Below, piece by piece: positions 45,098-54,157 of a stretch of DNA of 64,000 nt. Origin of the DNA: FEN-1219 sp036563665 (GTDB taxonomy: Bacteria; Pseudomonadota; Gammaproteobacteria; Steroidobacterales; Rariloculaceae); assembly GCA_036563665.1 (NCBI GenBank), contig DATCLY010000041.1, forward strand, positions 62,001 through 126,000, written 5' to 3'. Every line of letters starts with the position of its first letter. Positions within the stretch are counted from its first letter, which is position 1. Made by a program: the position numbers and the translations under genes. The notes below the pieces were generated by a model that was given only the letters and a program-made list of their open reading frames with translations, did no database searches and was not told where the DNA came from.

Positions 45098-47512
45098 CTA
45101 CGCCGTGTTCACCTGCAGCGGCCTGTGCGACTGCGGCCGTCCCGAGAGCGCGTTCACGATCTGGTCCGGCGTGACCGGCGTGCGGTTGAAGACGTGTCCG
45201 CCCATCGCGTCGGAGATGGCACAGAGCAGCGCCGCCGCGCCCGCGCCCATCACGGGCTCGCCGATGCCCTTGGTGCCGAGGGGGCTCTGCGGGTCGGGCT
45301 GATCCACCCAGTCGGCGCGCATCACGGACGGCACGTCGAGGTAGCTCGGCGGCTTCGCCTGGTAGAGCCCGACGTTGCCGGGCAACCCGTTCTGCGGGTC
45401 GTAGATCTGCCGCTCGAGCGTGGCGAGGCCGAAGCCCATCACGGCGCCGCCCTTGATCTGCTGGGCGAGGCCCTGCGGATGGATCACGGTGCCGCAGTCC
45501 GCCACGGCGAGATAGTCCACGATCTCGAACTTGCCCGTCTCGACGTCGAGCTCGACCTGCGCGAAGCCCACGCAGAACGCCGACGGCGCCGCCGTGATCG
45601 GCAGGTTGTCCTTCGCCACGCCGATGAGGCCCGTGCCGGCGAGCGACTGCACCGCCTGCGCGGTCATCGGGTTGATGTCGGTGGGCACCTCGTGGCCGTC
45701 GAACTTGCCGCCGAGCTCGATCGCCCGCTGCGCGGCCTGGGCGAACGTCAGGCTCTTCCCCGCATCCGCCTTCGCGAACACCTTGCCTTCGCCCACGTCG
45801 TAATCGTCCGGCGCGCCGCCGAGGTCCATGGCCGCGATCTCCTTGAGCTTCGCGAGCGCGTCCTGGGCGGCCACGTAGTTCGTGCGCGCCATCGTGAACG
45901 AGGTGTTGCTGCCGAACTGCCCGATGTTCCAGGGCAGCCCCTTACGCGTGTCTCCGCGCTCCACGATGCAATCGTCCCAGTTGGCCTTGAGCACCTCGGC
46001 GGCGATGCGCGCCGTGCCGGTGTGCGAGTAGGTGCCGAGGTTGCCCACGCCCGTGTGGATATGGAGCTTGCCGTCGGGCGTGATGCGGACGATGCCGTCG
46101 AACCCGGCGAAGCCCGCCGGGTGGTAGGCCTGACCGACGCCGACGCCGGTGACCTTCGAGCCGTTGCGCCGGCCCGAGAGCGCCTTCTTCTGCTCCCAGC
46201 CGAAAGCTTCAGCCCCCTTGGCGAGCGCCTCGCGCAGATAGCAGCTCGTGACCGGGCCCTGCTCCGCCCCGACCTTCGCGTCCTGCCCGGGCGCGTTTAC
46301 CCGGCGGATCTCGTAGCGGTCGAGGCCGAGCTGCCGCGCGGCCTTGTCGATCAGCGGCTCGACGATGGCCACCGTCTGGTTGTGGCCGGGACCGCGCTGC
46401 GCGGAGCGCGGCGGCGTGTTGGTCAGCACGGCGATGCCGCGGAAGCGCATCGCGAGCGGCTGATAGAGGATCGAGACCGTCTCGCCCGCGGCCGGCCAAT
46501 CCGGGAAGCCCGTCGTGGGCCCGTTCTCCTGCACGACGAAGAGATCCGCCGCCGTCACGCGGCCGGTCTTGTCGAAGCCCATGCGAATGCGGCCCTGGAA
46601 CCCGGTGCGCGCGTGGCCCAAGTAGTACTCCTCGGCGCGGCTGATCCGCATCATCACCGGTCGGCCGATCTTCTTCGACATGTGCGCCGGGATGGACATG
46701 ACGGGATACGCGGAGCCCTTCGAGCCGAAGCCGCCGCCGCAGTTCTCCGCCACGTACACCAAGTCCTCCGGCGGGATGCCGATGTAGGCGGCGAGCGCCG
46801 GCACCACGAAGCTCTGGCTCTGCGTGGAGCCGTACACGTAGCACTTGCCGTTCTCCCAGTACGCCATCGCGGAGCGCGGCTCCATCGAATGGTGGGAGTT
46901 GCTGGCCGTGACGAAGCTCTCGTCGAGCACGAGCGCCGCCTTCGCGAAGCCTTCCTCGAGGTCGCCGTAGGACCACTCGACCATCGGCTCGCCCGTCGGC
47001 AGCTGCCCGTCCTGCGCGTTGGCGAAAGCCGCCGCCGACCACTTCATCTGCTTGAGCGTGGGAGGACCGGTGAGCCGGTTGTCGATGACGTTGCCGTCCG
47101 TGCGCGCGTCCGGGCCGCCGGGGAACAGGCTCTGCAGCGGATCCACCGTGAACGGCAGCTCCTCGTAGTCGATCTGGATCAGGTCGATGGCGTCCTGCGC
47201 GGTGGTCTCGTCCACCGCCGCCACGGCGAGGATCGGCTGACCGACGAACATCGGCTCGTTGGTGAGGATGGGATCGTTCGGCGGCGGCTGCGCGGGCACG
47301 TCGTCGGCCGTGAGGATGCCGAGCACGCCCTCGAGCGCGAGCGCCTTCGACGCGTCGATGTTGCGCACGCGCGCGTGCGGCATCGGCGAGAGCAACAGCT
47401 TGCAGAACACCATGCCGTCGGCGCGGAAGTCCTCGGCGTATTTCGCCCGGCCCGTCACCTTGCCAAGCACGTCGGGCGGGACGAAGTTCTTGCCCAAGAG
47501 CTCGTATGCCAT
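45098..47512 (-). CDS. Xanthine dehydrogenase-family molybdopterin subunit, orphan
   Basis: 804 residues, the catalytic large subunit of the xanthine oxidase family. It opens with VTGRAKYAEDF. GGGFGSKGSAYP and PPRSAQRGPGHNQ bind the molybdenum cofactor, and GTKGIGEPVMGA supplies the catalytic glutamate. It would hydroxylate an aromatic or heterocyclic carbon or oxidise an aldehyde with water. These enzymes need a 2Fe-2S and usually an FAD subunit, but neither is adjacent. There is no export signal. It diverges from the hydroxycinnamoyl-CoA hydratase-lyase gene across 242 bases, so an aromatic substrate is possible. Confidence 0.87.
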   Translation of the reverse strand: MAYELLGKNFVPPDVLGKVTGRAKYAEDFRADGMVFCKLLLSPMPHARVRNIDASKALALEGVLGILTADDVPAQPPPNDPILTNEPMFVGQPILAVAAVDETTAQDAIDLIQIDYEELPFTVDPLQSLFPGGPDARTDGNVIDNRLTGPPTLKQMKWSAAAFANAQDGQLPTGEPMVEWSYGDLEEGFAKAALVLDESFVTASNSHHSMEPRSAMAYWENGKCYVYGSTQSQSFVVPALAAYIGIPPEDLVYVAENCGGGFGSKGSAYPVMSIPAHMSKKIGRPVMMRISRAEEYYLGHARTGFQGRIRMGFDKTGRVTAADLFVVQENGPTTGFPDWPAAGETVSILYQPLAMRFRGIAVLTNTPPRSAQRGPGHNQTVAIVEPLIDKAARQLGLDRYEIRRVNAPGQDAKVGAEQGPVTSCYLREALAKGAEAFGWEQKKALSGRRNGSKVTGVGVGQAYHPAGFAGFDGIVRITPDGKLHIHTGVGNLGTYSHTGTARIAAEVLKANWDDCIVERGDTRKGLPWNIGQFGSNTSFTMARTNYVAAQDALAKLKEIAAMDLGGAPDDYDVGEGKVFAKADAGKSLTFAQAAQRAIELGGKFDGHEVPTDINPMTAQAVQSLAGTGLIGVAKDNLPITAAPSAFCVGFAQVELDVETGKFEIVDYLAVADCGTVIHPQGLAQQIKGGAVMGFGLATLERQIYDPQNGLPGNVGLYQAKPPSYLDVPSVMRADWVDQPDPQSPLGTKGIGEPVMGAGAAALLCAISDAMGGHVFNRTPVTPDQIVNALSGRPQSHRPLQVNTA

Positions 47513-47754
47513 GCTGCTACCTCGCTATTGCCTCGATCCGGCTGGCGGACCATCGCGGCGGGACCGTCGCTTCGAGCGGCTCGAAAGGAGATCGCGGCAC
47601 GCTCCTGCGGCCCCGTCGCTCGGCGTCGCCGGGTCCCGAGCGGCGCCGGGCCCTCGGGCCGTTCTGCTACACTCAGCCCCCCGACGACCTGGGTGCATAG
47701 CCTACAACAATCCCGGCGCCGCGACAGCGGCGTCCCCCGAGCTGGAGTGAGGGA

Positions 47755-48594
47755 ATGACGCAAAAGAAGGAGCCTTGGGGCAAGAACGTGCTCGTCGAGT
47801 TCGAGGACGGGATCGCCTGGGTGACGCTCAACCGCCCGGAGAAACGCAACGCCATGAGCCCGGCGCTCAACGAGGAGATGATGCACACGGTGCACGCCCT
47901 CGCCACCGACGACCGCTGCCGGGTGTTCGTGCTGACCGGCGCCGGAGAGTCCTTCGCCGCCGGCATGGATCTCAAGGAGTACTTCCGGGAGACCGACAAC
48001 CAGCCCGACCTCGTGATCCTGCACGTGCGGCGGGTGGCCGAGGAATGGCAGTGGCGGCGGCTGCGCGACTACCCGAAGCCCACCATCGCCATGGTGAACG
48101 GCTGGTGCTTCGGCGGCGCGTTCACGCCCGTGGTCGCCTGCGACCTCGCGATCGCCGCGGACGAGGCGGTCTTCGGGCTCTCCGAGGTGAACTGGGGCAT
48201 CATCCCCGCGGGCAACGTCACCAAGGCGGTGAGCGAGACCATCGGCTACCGCCAGGCGCTCTACTACGCCATGACCGGCAAGACCTTCACCGGCCGCGAG
48301 GCGGCCGCCATGGGTCTCGTGAACGAATCCGTGCCGCGCGAGCGGCTGCGCGAGCACACGCGCGCGCTCGCCCAGGTGCTGCTCGAGAAGAACCAGACCG
48401 TGCTGCGCGGCATCAAGATCGCGATGAAGCGCGTGAAGTACATGGATTGGGAAGTGTCCGCCGACTATCTCTACGCGAAGATGGGCGAGGCGCTCCATTT
48501 CGGCGCGGGCGAGAATCGCGCGAACGCCATGCGGGCGTTCCTGGACGAGAAGCGGTTCCGGCCCGGCCTCGAGCACTTCAAGGACACCAAATGA
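47755..48594 (+). CDS. ech: Hydroxycinnamoyl-CoA hydratase-lyase (feruloyl-CoA to vanillin)
   Basis: 279 residues of the crotonase family, closest to the HCHL/Ech enzymes of Pseudomonas. It hydrates and cleaves feruloyl-, caffeoyl- or coumaroyl-CoA to the aromatic aldehyde and acetyl-CoA. NRPEKRNAMSPALN, GMDLKEYFRE, AKPTIAMVNGWCFGG-like and FGLSEVNWGI blocks match. E144 and Y240 correspond to catalytic E143 and Y239, but the position of S123 is T124 (GGAFTPVVACD instead of GGGFSPLVACD). GGAGTGAGGG precedes the ATG. No feruloyl-CoA synthetase is nearby. The downstream gap carries a repeat array. Confidence 0.88.
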   Translation: MTQKKEPWGKNVLVEFEDGIAWVTLNRPEKRNAMSPALNEEMMHTVHALATDDRCRVFVLTGAGESFAAGMDLKEYFRETDNQPDLVILHVRRVAEEWQWRRLRDYPKPTIAMVNGWCFGGAFTPVVACDLAIAADEAVFGLSEVNWGIIPAGNVTKAVSETIGYRQALYYAMTGKTFTGREAAAMGLVNESVPRERLREHTRALAQVLLEKNQTVLRGIKIAMKRVKYMDWEVSADYLYAKMGEALHFGAGENRANAMRAFLDEKRFRPGLEHFKDTK

Positions 48595-48619
48595 ATCGCG
48601 CTCGCGCCTGACGAAGCCT

Positions 48620-48776
48620 GTGGGAGCGCCTTTCCAGGCGCGATCTCGTCGTTCGGCGCGGCTAAGATCGGGGCTGGAAAGCCGCTCCTACCCGGCTGTC
48701 AGGCGTAGGGGCGTCTTTCCGGGCGCGATCTCTTCGTTGGGCGCGGGTGGGATCGCGGCTGGAAAGCCGCTCCAAC
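48620..48776. repeat. Array of four hairpin repeats in alternating orientation
   Basis: Copies lie at 48620-48647 (plus), 48664-48691 (minus), 48705-48729 (plus) and 48751-48776 (minus). Stems differ: GCGCCT/AGGCGC in the first, GCGGCT/AGCCGC in the last, GCGTCT/GGGCGC with wobble pairs in the third. The TTCC loop is constant. Direct and inverted copies alternate as in REP/BIME clusters. The array fills the gap between ech and a PQQ dehydrogenase gene. Confidence 0.82.
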
Positions 48777-48796
48777 CCGTGGACGTTGGGGGAAAC

Positions 48797-50566
48797 ATGG
48801 CACCGCTCTTCCGCCTCGCCGGCCGCCCCGGGCGCTCCGCGCTCGCCGCGCTCGCGGCCGCCCTGGCGGCGTGCGACATGGCGTCGGTGGATCGGACGCT
48901 CGTGGCGCCGCCCGTGGAAGGCTGGCCCACGAACGGCGGCAACTGGTACAACCAGCGTTACTCGCCGCTCACCGAGATCAACCGCGAGACGGTGCAGCGG
49001 CTCGAGCCCGTGTGGCGCGCGCGGCTCGACGGCTCGGGCACGGGCGCCGAGCACTCGGGCGAGGCGCAGCCCATCGTCGCCGACGGCGTGGTGTACGTGG
49101 CCACCGGCGCGAACGACGTGTTCGCCATCGACGTCGCCACGGGCGAGCGCCTCTGGAAGCACACGGCGAGCCTCGATCCCGAGCTCGACACCGTCTGCTG
49201 CGGCTGGACCAACCGCGGCGTGGCCGTGGGCGACGGCCGGGTGTACGTGGGCCAGCTCGACGGCAAGCTGCTCGCGCTCGACGCGAAGACCGGCGAGGTG
49301 CTGTGGTCCGTGCAGGCGGAGCGCTGGCAGGACGGCTTCAGCATCACGAGCGCGCCGCTCTACTACGACGGCCTCGTGATCACCGGCTTCGCGGGCGGCG
49401 AGCGCGGCGTGCGCGGCCGCGTGAAGGCGTTCGCGGCCGCCACCGGCGAGCCCGTGTGGACCTTCTATACCGTTCCCGGCCCGGGCGAGCCCGGCCACGA
49501 GACCTGGCCGCAGCACAACGAGCTCTGGCGGCACGGCGGCGGCACCGTGTGGCAGACGCCCGCCCTCGACCCCGAGCTCGGCATGATCTACTTCGGCACC
49601 GGCAACCCGGGGCCGGACTTCAACGGCGCCGTGCGGCCCGGCGACAACCTGTTCACCTCGTCCATCGTCGCGCTCGACGTCCGCACGGGCGAATATCGCT
49701 GGCACTTCCAGCAGGTGCATCACGACCTCTGGGACTACGACAGCGGCTCGCCCGTGGTGCTGTTCGACCTCGAGATCGACGGCGAGCTGCGCAAGGGCCT
49801 CGCGCAGCCGAGCAAGACGGGCTGGGTGTACATCCTCGACCGCACCAACGGCGAGCCGCTCATCGGCATCGAGGAGCGGCCGGTGCCGCAGGAGCCGCGC
49901 CAGGCCACGGCGCCCACGCAGCCGCACCCCGTCGGCGATCCGTTCGTCCCGCAGTACCTCGACGTCGCGCCCGAGGGCTACAAGCTCGTGAACGGCGGCC
50001 GCATCTTCACGCCGTACTGGACCGACTACGTGGTCGCGAAGCCCGGCATCCTCGGCGGGGCCAACTGGCCGCCCTCCTCGTACGACCCGGCCACCGGCTA
50101 CCTCTACGTGTGCGCGGTCGACCGCGCGAGCGCGTTTCGCGCCTGGGAAATCACCGACGACCCGCCGCCGGCCGGAGAGGAGTACATCGGCGGCAACTTC
50201 GGCACCATCACGATGCCCGCGCTCGGCGTCTTCGCCGCGCTCGACATGCGCACCAACCGGCTCGTGTGGCAGCAGCATTGGGCGGACGCCTGCTACAGCG
50301 GGTCCGCCGCCACCGCGGGCGGCCTCGTGTTCGTCGGCCGCAACGACGGCCGGCTCACGGCGCTCGACGCCGCCACGGGCGAGCTCAGGTGGGAGTTCCA
50401 GACGGGCGCCGGGATGAACTCGCCCGTGAGCATCTTCGGCCGCGCCGGCAGGCAGTACGTGGTCGCTTACTCCGCCGGCAACGTGTTCGCGGGCTCCGCG
50501 AAGGGCGACAGCGTGTGGCTGTTCGCGCTGGACGGCACGTACGAGGAGGCGGCGCCGGCCCGCTGA
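48797..50566 (+). CDS. PQQ-dependent alcohol dehydrogenase, lipoprotein
   Basis: 589 residues of the methanol/ethanol quinoprotein family, which oxidise alcohols or aldehydes in the periplasm with PQQ and calcium or a lanthanide. Lipobox LAAC anchors it. GWPTNGGNWYNQRYSPL is the family N-terminus; DTVCCGWTNRG has the vicinal disulfide; HHDLWDYDSGSPV has the active-site aspartates; several GEVLWSV/GELRWEF propeller W motifs follow. There is no cytochrome domain, unlike its paralogue at 54158. GGGGGAAAC precedes the ATG at 48797. It is 107 bases upstream of the AAA+ gene on the same strand. Confidence 0.9.
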   Translation: MAPLFRLAGRPGRSALAALAAALAACDMASVDRTLVAPPVEGWPTNGGNWYNQRYSPLTEINRETVQRLEPVWRARLDGSGTGAEHSGEAQPIVADGVVYVATGANDVFAIDVATGERLWKHTASLDPELDTVCCGWTNRGVAVGDGRVYVGQLDGKLLALDAKTGEVLWSVQAERWQDGFSITSAPLYYDGLVITGFAGGERGVRGRVKAFAAATGEPVWTFYTVPGPGEPGHETWPQHNELWRHGGGTVWQTPALDPELGMIYFGTGNPGPDFNGAVRPGDNLFTSSIVALDVRTGEYRWHFQQVHHDLWDYDSGSPVVLFDLEIDGELRKGLAQPSKTGWVYILDRTNGEPLIGIEERPVPQEPRQATAPTQPHPVGDPFVPQYLDVAPEGYKLVNGGRIFTPYWTDYVVAKPGILGGANWPPSSYDPATGYLYVCAVDRASAFRAWEITDDPPPAGEEYIGGNFGTITMPALGVFAALDMRTNRLVWQQHWADACYSGSAATAGGLVFVGRNDGRLTALDAATGELRWEFQTGAGMNSPVSIFGRAGRQYVVAYSAGNVFAGSAKGDSVWLFALDGTYEEAAPAR

Positions 50567-50673
50567 GCGCGGCCGGTGCGGCCCGAGGCTCGAAGAGATG
50601 GCCGAGCACGAGAGGCCGTGCGCACGCACGGGAGACCGCCCGTGAGCATTGACCGCTCGCGTGCGCGGCACGC

Positions 50674-53600
50674 ATGACGGGCGCCTGGCTCGACGGCGCG
50701 CTCCTCTACGCGGCCGTCGCGGCCGCGGGCGGCTTCGTCGCCGGCCTGCTGCTCCAGCGCTACGTGCTCGGCCGGCGGGCAGCCAGGCCGCGGTCCGCGA
50801 CGGGAGCCCCGCCCGCCGACCCCGCTCACGCGGATGCGGCTGCGCCCGCCGACGATCTCACCGCCCGCCTGCTGCCGCTCCGCCAGACGCTCGAGGCCTT
50901 CGGCGAGAGCAGCGCGCATCCGCGCGAGCTCGAGGATCGAGCCGAGTTCCAGCAGGCCGTGGCGCTGCTCGGCGACCCGCAGGTGCCGACCGACACCGTG
51001 CTCGAGTACGCGCTCGGCGCCAACTGGCCGCTGTCGTGCGCGGCGTTCGCCGCGCTCGGGGCGCGCACCGAGCATGCGCGCGTCGTGCCGGAGGTCGTCC
51101 CGCGCCTCAAGCAGCTCGGCAATTGGCCGCTCTACTTCGCGCTGCAATACCTCGCGGCGGCGCCCGAGCGCCCGCCGGTCGGCGCCGTCCTCGTCCGACC
51201 GAACTCGTACTGGCACGAGATGCCGCTCGTGCTGTCGTTCTTCGCGAGCTACTTCCGCAAGCGCGCGGAGCTGGGCGACACGGCGAGCTTCGGCGACGCC
51301 CTCGACGGTCCCGGCGCTGCGGACGCGGCCGACATCGAGCGCGTGCTCGCGGCGATCGAGCATCCGTCCGCCGACGCGTTGCTCGCGGAGCTCACGCGCT
51401 GGCAGGCGCGGCGCGTCGACCGCACGTACTTGACGACCATCGGCCGCTTCTGGGACGGCGCCGAGAACGACCTGCTGGTCGAGCACGAGGCGCTGCGCGA
51501 GCCGCTGCTCGCCGCGGAGGCGGCCGTCACGCACGACCCGCCCCGCTCCCTGCTCGTCGTCGGCGAGCCGCGCGTCGGCAAGACGTCGCTCGTCCGGCTG
51601 CTCGCGCGCAACCTCGCCGCCCGGGGATACGCCGTGTTCGAGGCGGGCGCCGCCGAGATCATGGCGGGTCAGACGTACTTCGGGCAGCTCGAGGAACGCA
51701 TCCGCCGGCTGACGGCGGAGCTCGCGGCGGAGAAGCGCGTGCTGTGGTACGTGCCGAGCTTCTGGCAGATCGCCTCGAGCGGCAAGCATCAGGGCCAGAG
51801 CGCGAGCATCCTCGATCAGATCCTGCCCGCCATGACGGCGGGCAGGATCATCGTCATCGGCGAGTGCACGCCGGGCGCGCTCACGCGGCTGCTCGAGACG
51901 GGGCCCCTGCTGCGCAGCGCCGTGGACCTCGTTCGGCTGCACGGGCTGTCCGCCTCCGAAGCCTCGCATGTCGCGCTCGACTTCGCCGGCCGGCTCGAGC
52001 GCGCGGGCAACATCACCGTGAGCGTGGACGCAGTGGCCGCGGCCATGCAGCTCGCGGCGCAATACCTCACCGGCGGTCAGCTCCCCGGCACCGTGCTCGA
52101 TCTCGTGAAGCTCGCGGCGCACCGCACGCTCGCGAACGACGAGCCGTCGCTCACGCGGGACAGCGTGCTGGCGGCGCTGTCCCAGACCACCGGGCTGCCG
52201 CAGGCCATCCTCGACGACCGCGAGCGCACCGATCTCGCCCGCGTGCGCGAGTTCTTCACGGCCCGCGTGATGGGTCAGCGGGAAGCGGTGGACGCGGTCG
52301 TGGAACGCATCGCGATGCTCAAGGCCGGCCTCACGGACCCCGGCCGCCCCATCGGCGTGTTCCTGTTCGCGGGGCCCACGGGCACCGGCAAGACGGAGCT
52401 CGCGAAGGCGCTCGCAGAGTATCTGTTCGGCAGCAGCGAGCGGCTGGTGCGCCTCGACATGAGCGAGTTCCAGCTTCCCGAGTCCACGCGGCTGATCGTC
52501 GGTGCGCCGGACGAGGCGGACGTGCAGTCGCTCGCGCACCGCGTGCGCAAGCAGCCCTTCTCCGTGGTGCTGCTGGACGAGCTCGAGAAGGCGCACCCGC
52601 GCGTGTGGGACCTGTTCCTGCAAGTGTTCGACGACGGGCGGCTCACGGATGCGGCGGGGCGCACGGCCGACTTCCGCCACACCTTCATCATCCTCACGTC
52701 CAACCTCGGCGCCACCGAGCACGAGAGCGCGGCGCTGGGATTCGCGCCGGGCGACGCCGTCTTCTCGCACACGCAGGTGCTGCGCGCCGTGGGCCGCAGC
52801 TTCCGCCCGGAGTTCGTGAACCGGCTCGACAAGGTGATCGTGTTCCGGCCGCTCACGCGCGACGTCATGCGGGGCATCCTGCGCAAGGAGCTCAAGCGCG
52901 TGCTCGAGCGGCGGGGGCTGCGCAACCGCGAGTGGGCCGTGGAGTGGGAGTCGTCCGCGCTCGAGTTCCTGCTCGACAAGGGCTTCAGCGCCTCGCTCGG
53001 GGCACGACCGCTCAAGCGCGCCATCGACGAGCATCTGCTCGCGCCGCTCGCGGCCACGATGGTGGAGCACCGCGTGCCGAGCGGCGACCAGTTCCTGTTC
53101 GTGCGCAGCGACGGCCGCCGCATCCAGGTCGAGTTCGTGGATCCGGACGAGCGCGAGGCGGGCGAGCTGCCGCTCGAGGCGCCCGAGGGCACGGCGAAGC
53201 CGGGGCTGCCGGCCGTGATCCTCGGCGCGGACGGCTCCGAGCGCGAGCGCGCGCTGCTCGAGGCCGCCGGGGCCGCCGTCCGTGCGGCGCTCGAAGGCGA
53301 GCGCTGGCAGGCGCTGCACGCGGCGCTCACCGCGGAGATGGCCGCGCCCGGCTTCTGGGAGCGTGCCGAGCGCCACCGCGTGCTCGCCCGCTTTGCCCTG
53401 CTCGACCGCGTGAAGGCGGCGGCGCAGACGGCGCACTCGCTGCTCGAGCGCTATGCGCGCGGCGTCAAGGGGCAGCCCGGCCGCTACTCGCGGGACCTCG
53501 CGCGGCGGCTCGCGTTGCAGCTCCACCTGCTCGAGGCCGGCATCGCGGACGCGCTCGAGGACCGGCCGGTCGAGATCGTGGCGGCCGTCGAGCTCGCCGT

Positions 53601-54090
53601 CGGCCGCGGCACGGACGCGGCCGACGGGCGCGAATGGTGCCGACGGATCGCAGGCATGTATTGCGCGTGGGCGGAGCGGCGCCACATGCAGCTCGAGCGC
53701 GTGCAAGCGGCGGGCCTCGGGGCGCCGCTGCTCGTGATCGCGGGCTTCGGCGCGCACGCCGTGATGGAGCAGGAGGCGGGCCTGCACGTGCTCGAGGCCG
53801 AAGCGCCGTCGCGTCCGGGTGGGCTCGCCGTGCGCACGGTGGCCCGCGTGCGCGTGGCGCCGACGCCGTACGGGCCGCCCGAGCGGCGGCTCGACGCGGC
53901 GGCGCTCGTGCAGGCGCTCGCCGCGCGGCCCGCGAGCGCCGCCGTCGTGCGGCGCTATCGCTTCGAGCCGTCGCCGCTCGTGCGGGACGCGCGCCGGGGA
54001 TGGCGCGTGGGCCGTGCGCAGGACGTCATGGCCGGCCACTTCGATCTGTTCGCGGCCGTGGAGCCGTCGGCCGCGGCCTCGCCGTCGTGA
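50674..54090 (+). CDS. Membrane-anchored Clp-like AAA+ ATPase fused to a release-factor PCRF domain
   Basis: 1138 residues. One N-terminal membrane helix (about 8-33) precedes a helical region to about 285. NBD1 has Walker A GEPRVGKTS (297-305), but the Walker B site reads VLWYVPSF (356-363) without Asp-Glu, so it is probably inactive. NBD2 is complete: GPTGTGKTE (567-575), LLDELEKAHP (633-642), sensor 1 TSNLG (675-679), Arg finger FRPEFVNRLD (710-719), sensor 2 GARPLKR (776-782). Residues about 885-1090 match the PCRF domain of RF2: EMAAPGFW, WCRRIAGMYCAWAERR (988-1003), EAGLH (1034-1038). The stop-codon SPF tripeptide aligns with APS, and no GGQ domain follows. It may act on ribosomes or a partner at the membrane; this is inference. 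Confidence 0.8.
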   Translation: MTGAWLDGALLYAAVAAAGGFVAGLLLQRYVLGRRAARPRSATGAPPADPAHADAAAPADDLTARLLPLRQTLEAFGESSAHPRELEDRAEFQQAVALLGDPQVPTDTVLEYALGANWPLSCAAFAALGARTEHARVVPEVVPRLKQLGNWPLYFALQYLAAAPERPPVGAVLVRPNSYWHEMPLVLSFFASYFRKRAELGDTASFGDALDGPGAADAADIERVLAAIEHPSADALLAELTRWQARRVDRTYLTTIGRFWDGAENDLLVEHEALREPLLAAEAAVTHDPPRSLLVVGEPRVGKTSLVRLLARNLAARGYAVFEAGAAEIMAGQTYFGQLEERIRRLTAELAAEKRVLWYVPSFWQIASSGKHQGQSASILDQILPAMTAGRIIVIGECTPGALTRLLETGPLLRSAVDLVRLHGLSASEASHVALDFAGRLERAGNITVSVDAVAAAMQLAAQYLTGGQLPGTVLDLVKLAAHRTLANDEPSLTRDSVLAALSQTTGLPQAILDDRERTDLARVREFFTARVMGQREAVDAVVERIAMLKAGLTDPGRPIGVFLFAGPTGTGKTELAKALAEYLFGSSERLVRLDMSEFQLPESTRLIVGAPDEADVQSLAHRVRKQPFSVVLLDELEKAHPRVWDLFLQVFDDGRLTDAAGRTADFRHTFIILTSNLGATEHESAALGFAPGDAVFSHTQVLRAVGRSFRPEFVNRLDKVIVFRPLTRDVMRGILRKELKRVLERRGLRNREWAVEWESSALEFLLDKGFSASLGARPLKRAIDEHLLAPLAATMVEHRVPSGDQFLFVRSDGRRIQVEFVDPDEREAGELPLEAPEGTAKPGLPAVILGADGSERERALLEAAGAAVRAALEGERWQALHAALTAEMAAPGFWERAERHRVLARFALLDRVKAAAQTAHSLLERYARGVKGQPGRYSRDLARRLALQLHLLEAGIADALEDRPVEIVAAVELAVGRGTDAADGREWCRRIAGMYCAWAERRHMQLERVQAAGLGAPLLVIAGFGAHAVMEQEAGLHVLEAEAPSRPGGLAVRTVARVRVAPTPYGPPERRLDAAALVQALAARPASAAVVRRYRFEPSPLVRDARRGWRVGRAQDVMAGHFDLFAAVEPSAAASPS

Positions 54091-54157
54091 GCCGCCGCTG
54101 GCAGGAGCCCGCGGCCTCCGGTAAAAAGGGCGCTGCCATCGGCCGGGGGGCGGTTAC

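Noticed and set aside
50467..54039. A 1190-codon open frame antisense to the AAA+/PCRF gene
   Set aside because: It is a shadow of a high-GC gene: Arg/His/Ala-rich, no family motifs, and the plus-strand frame has complete AAA+ motifs.
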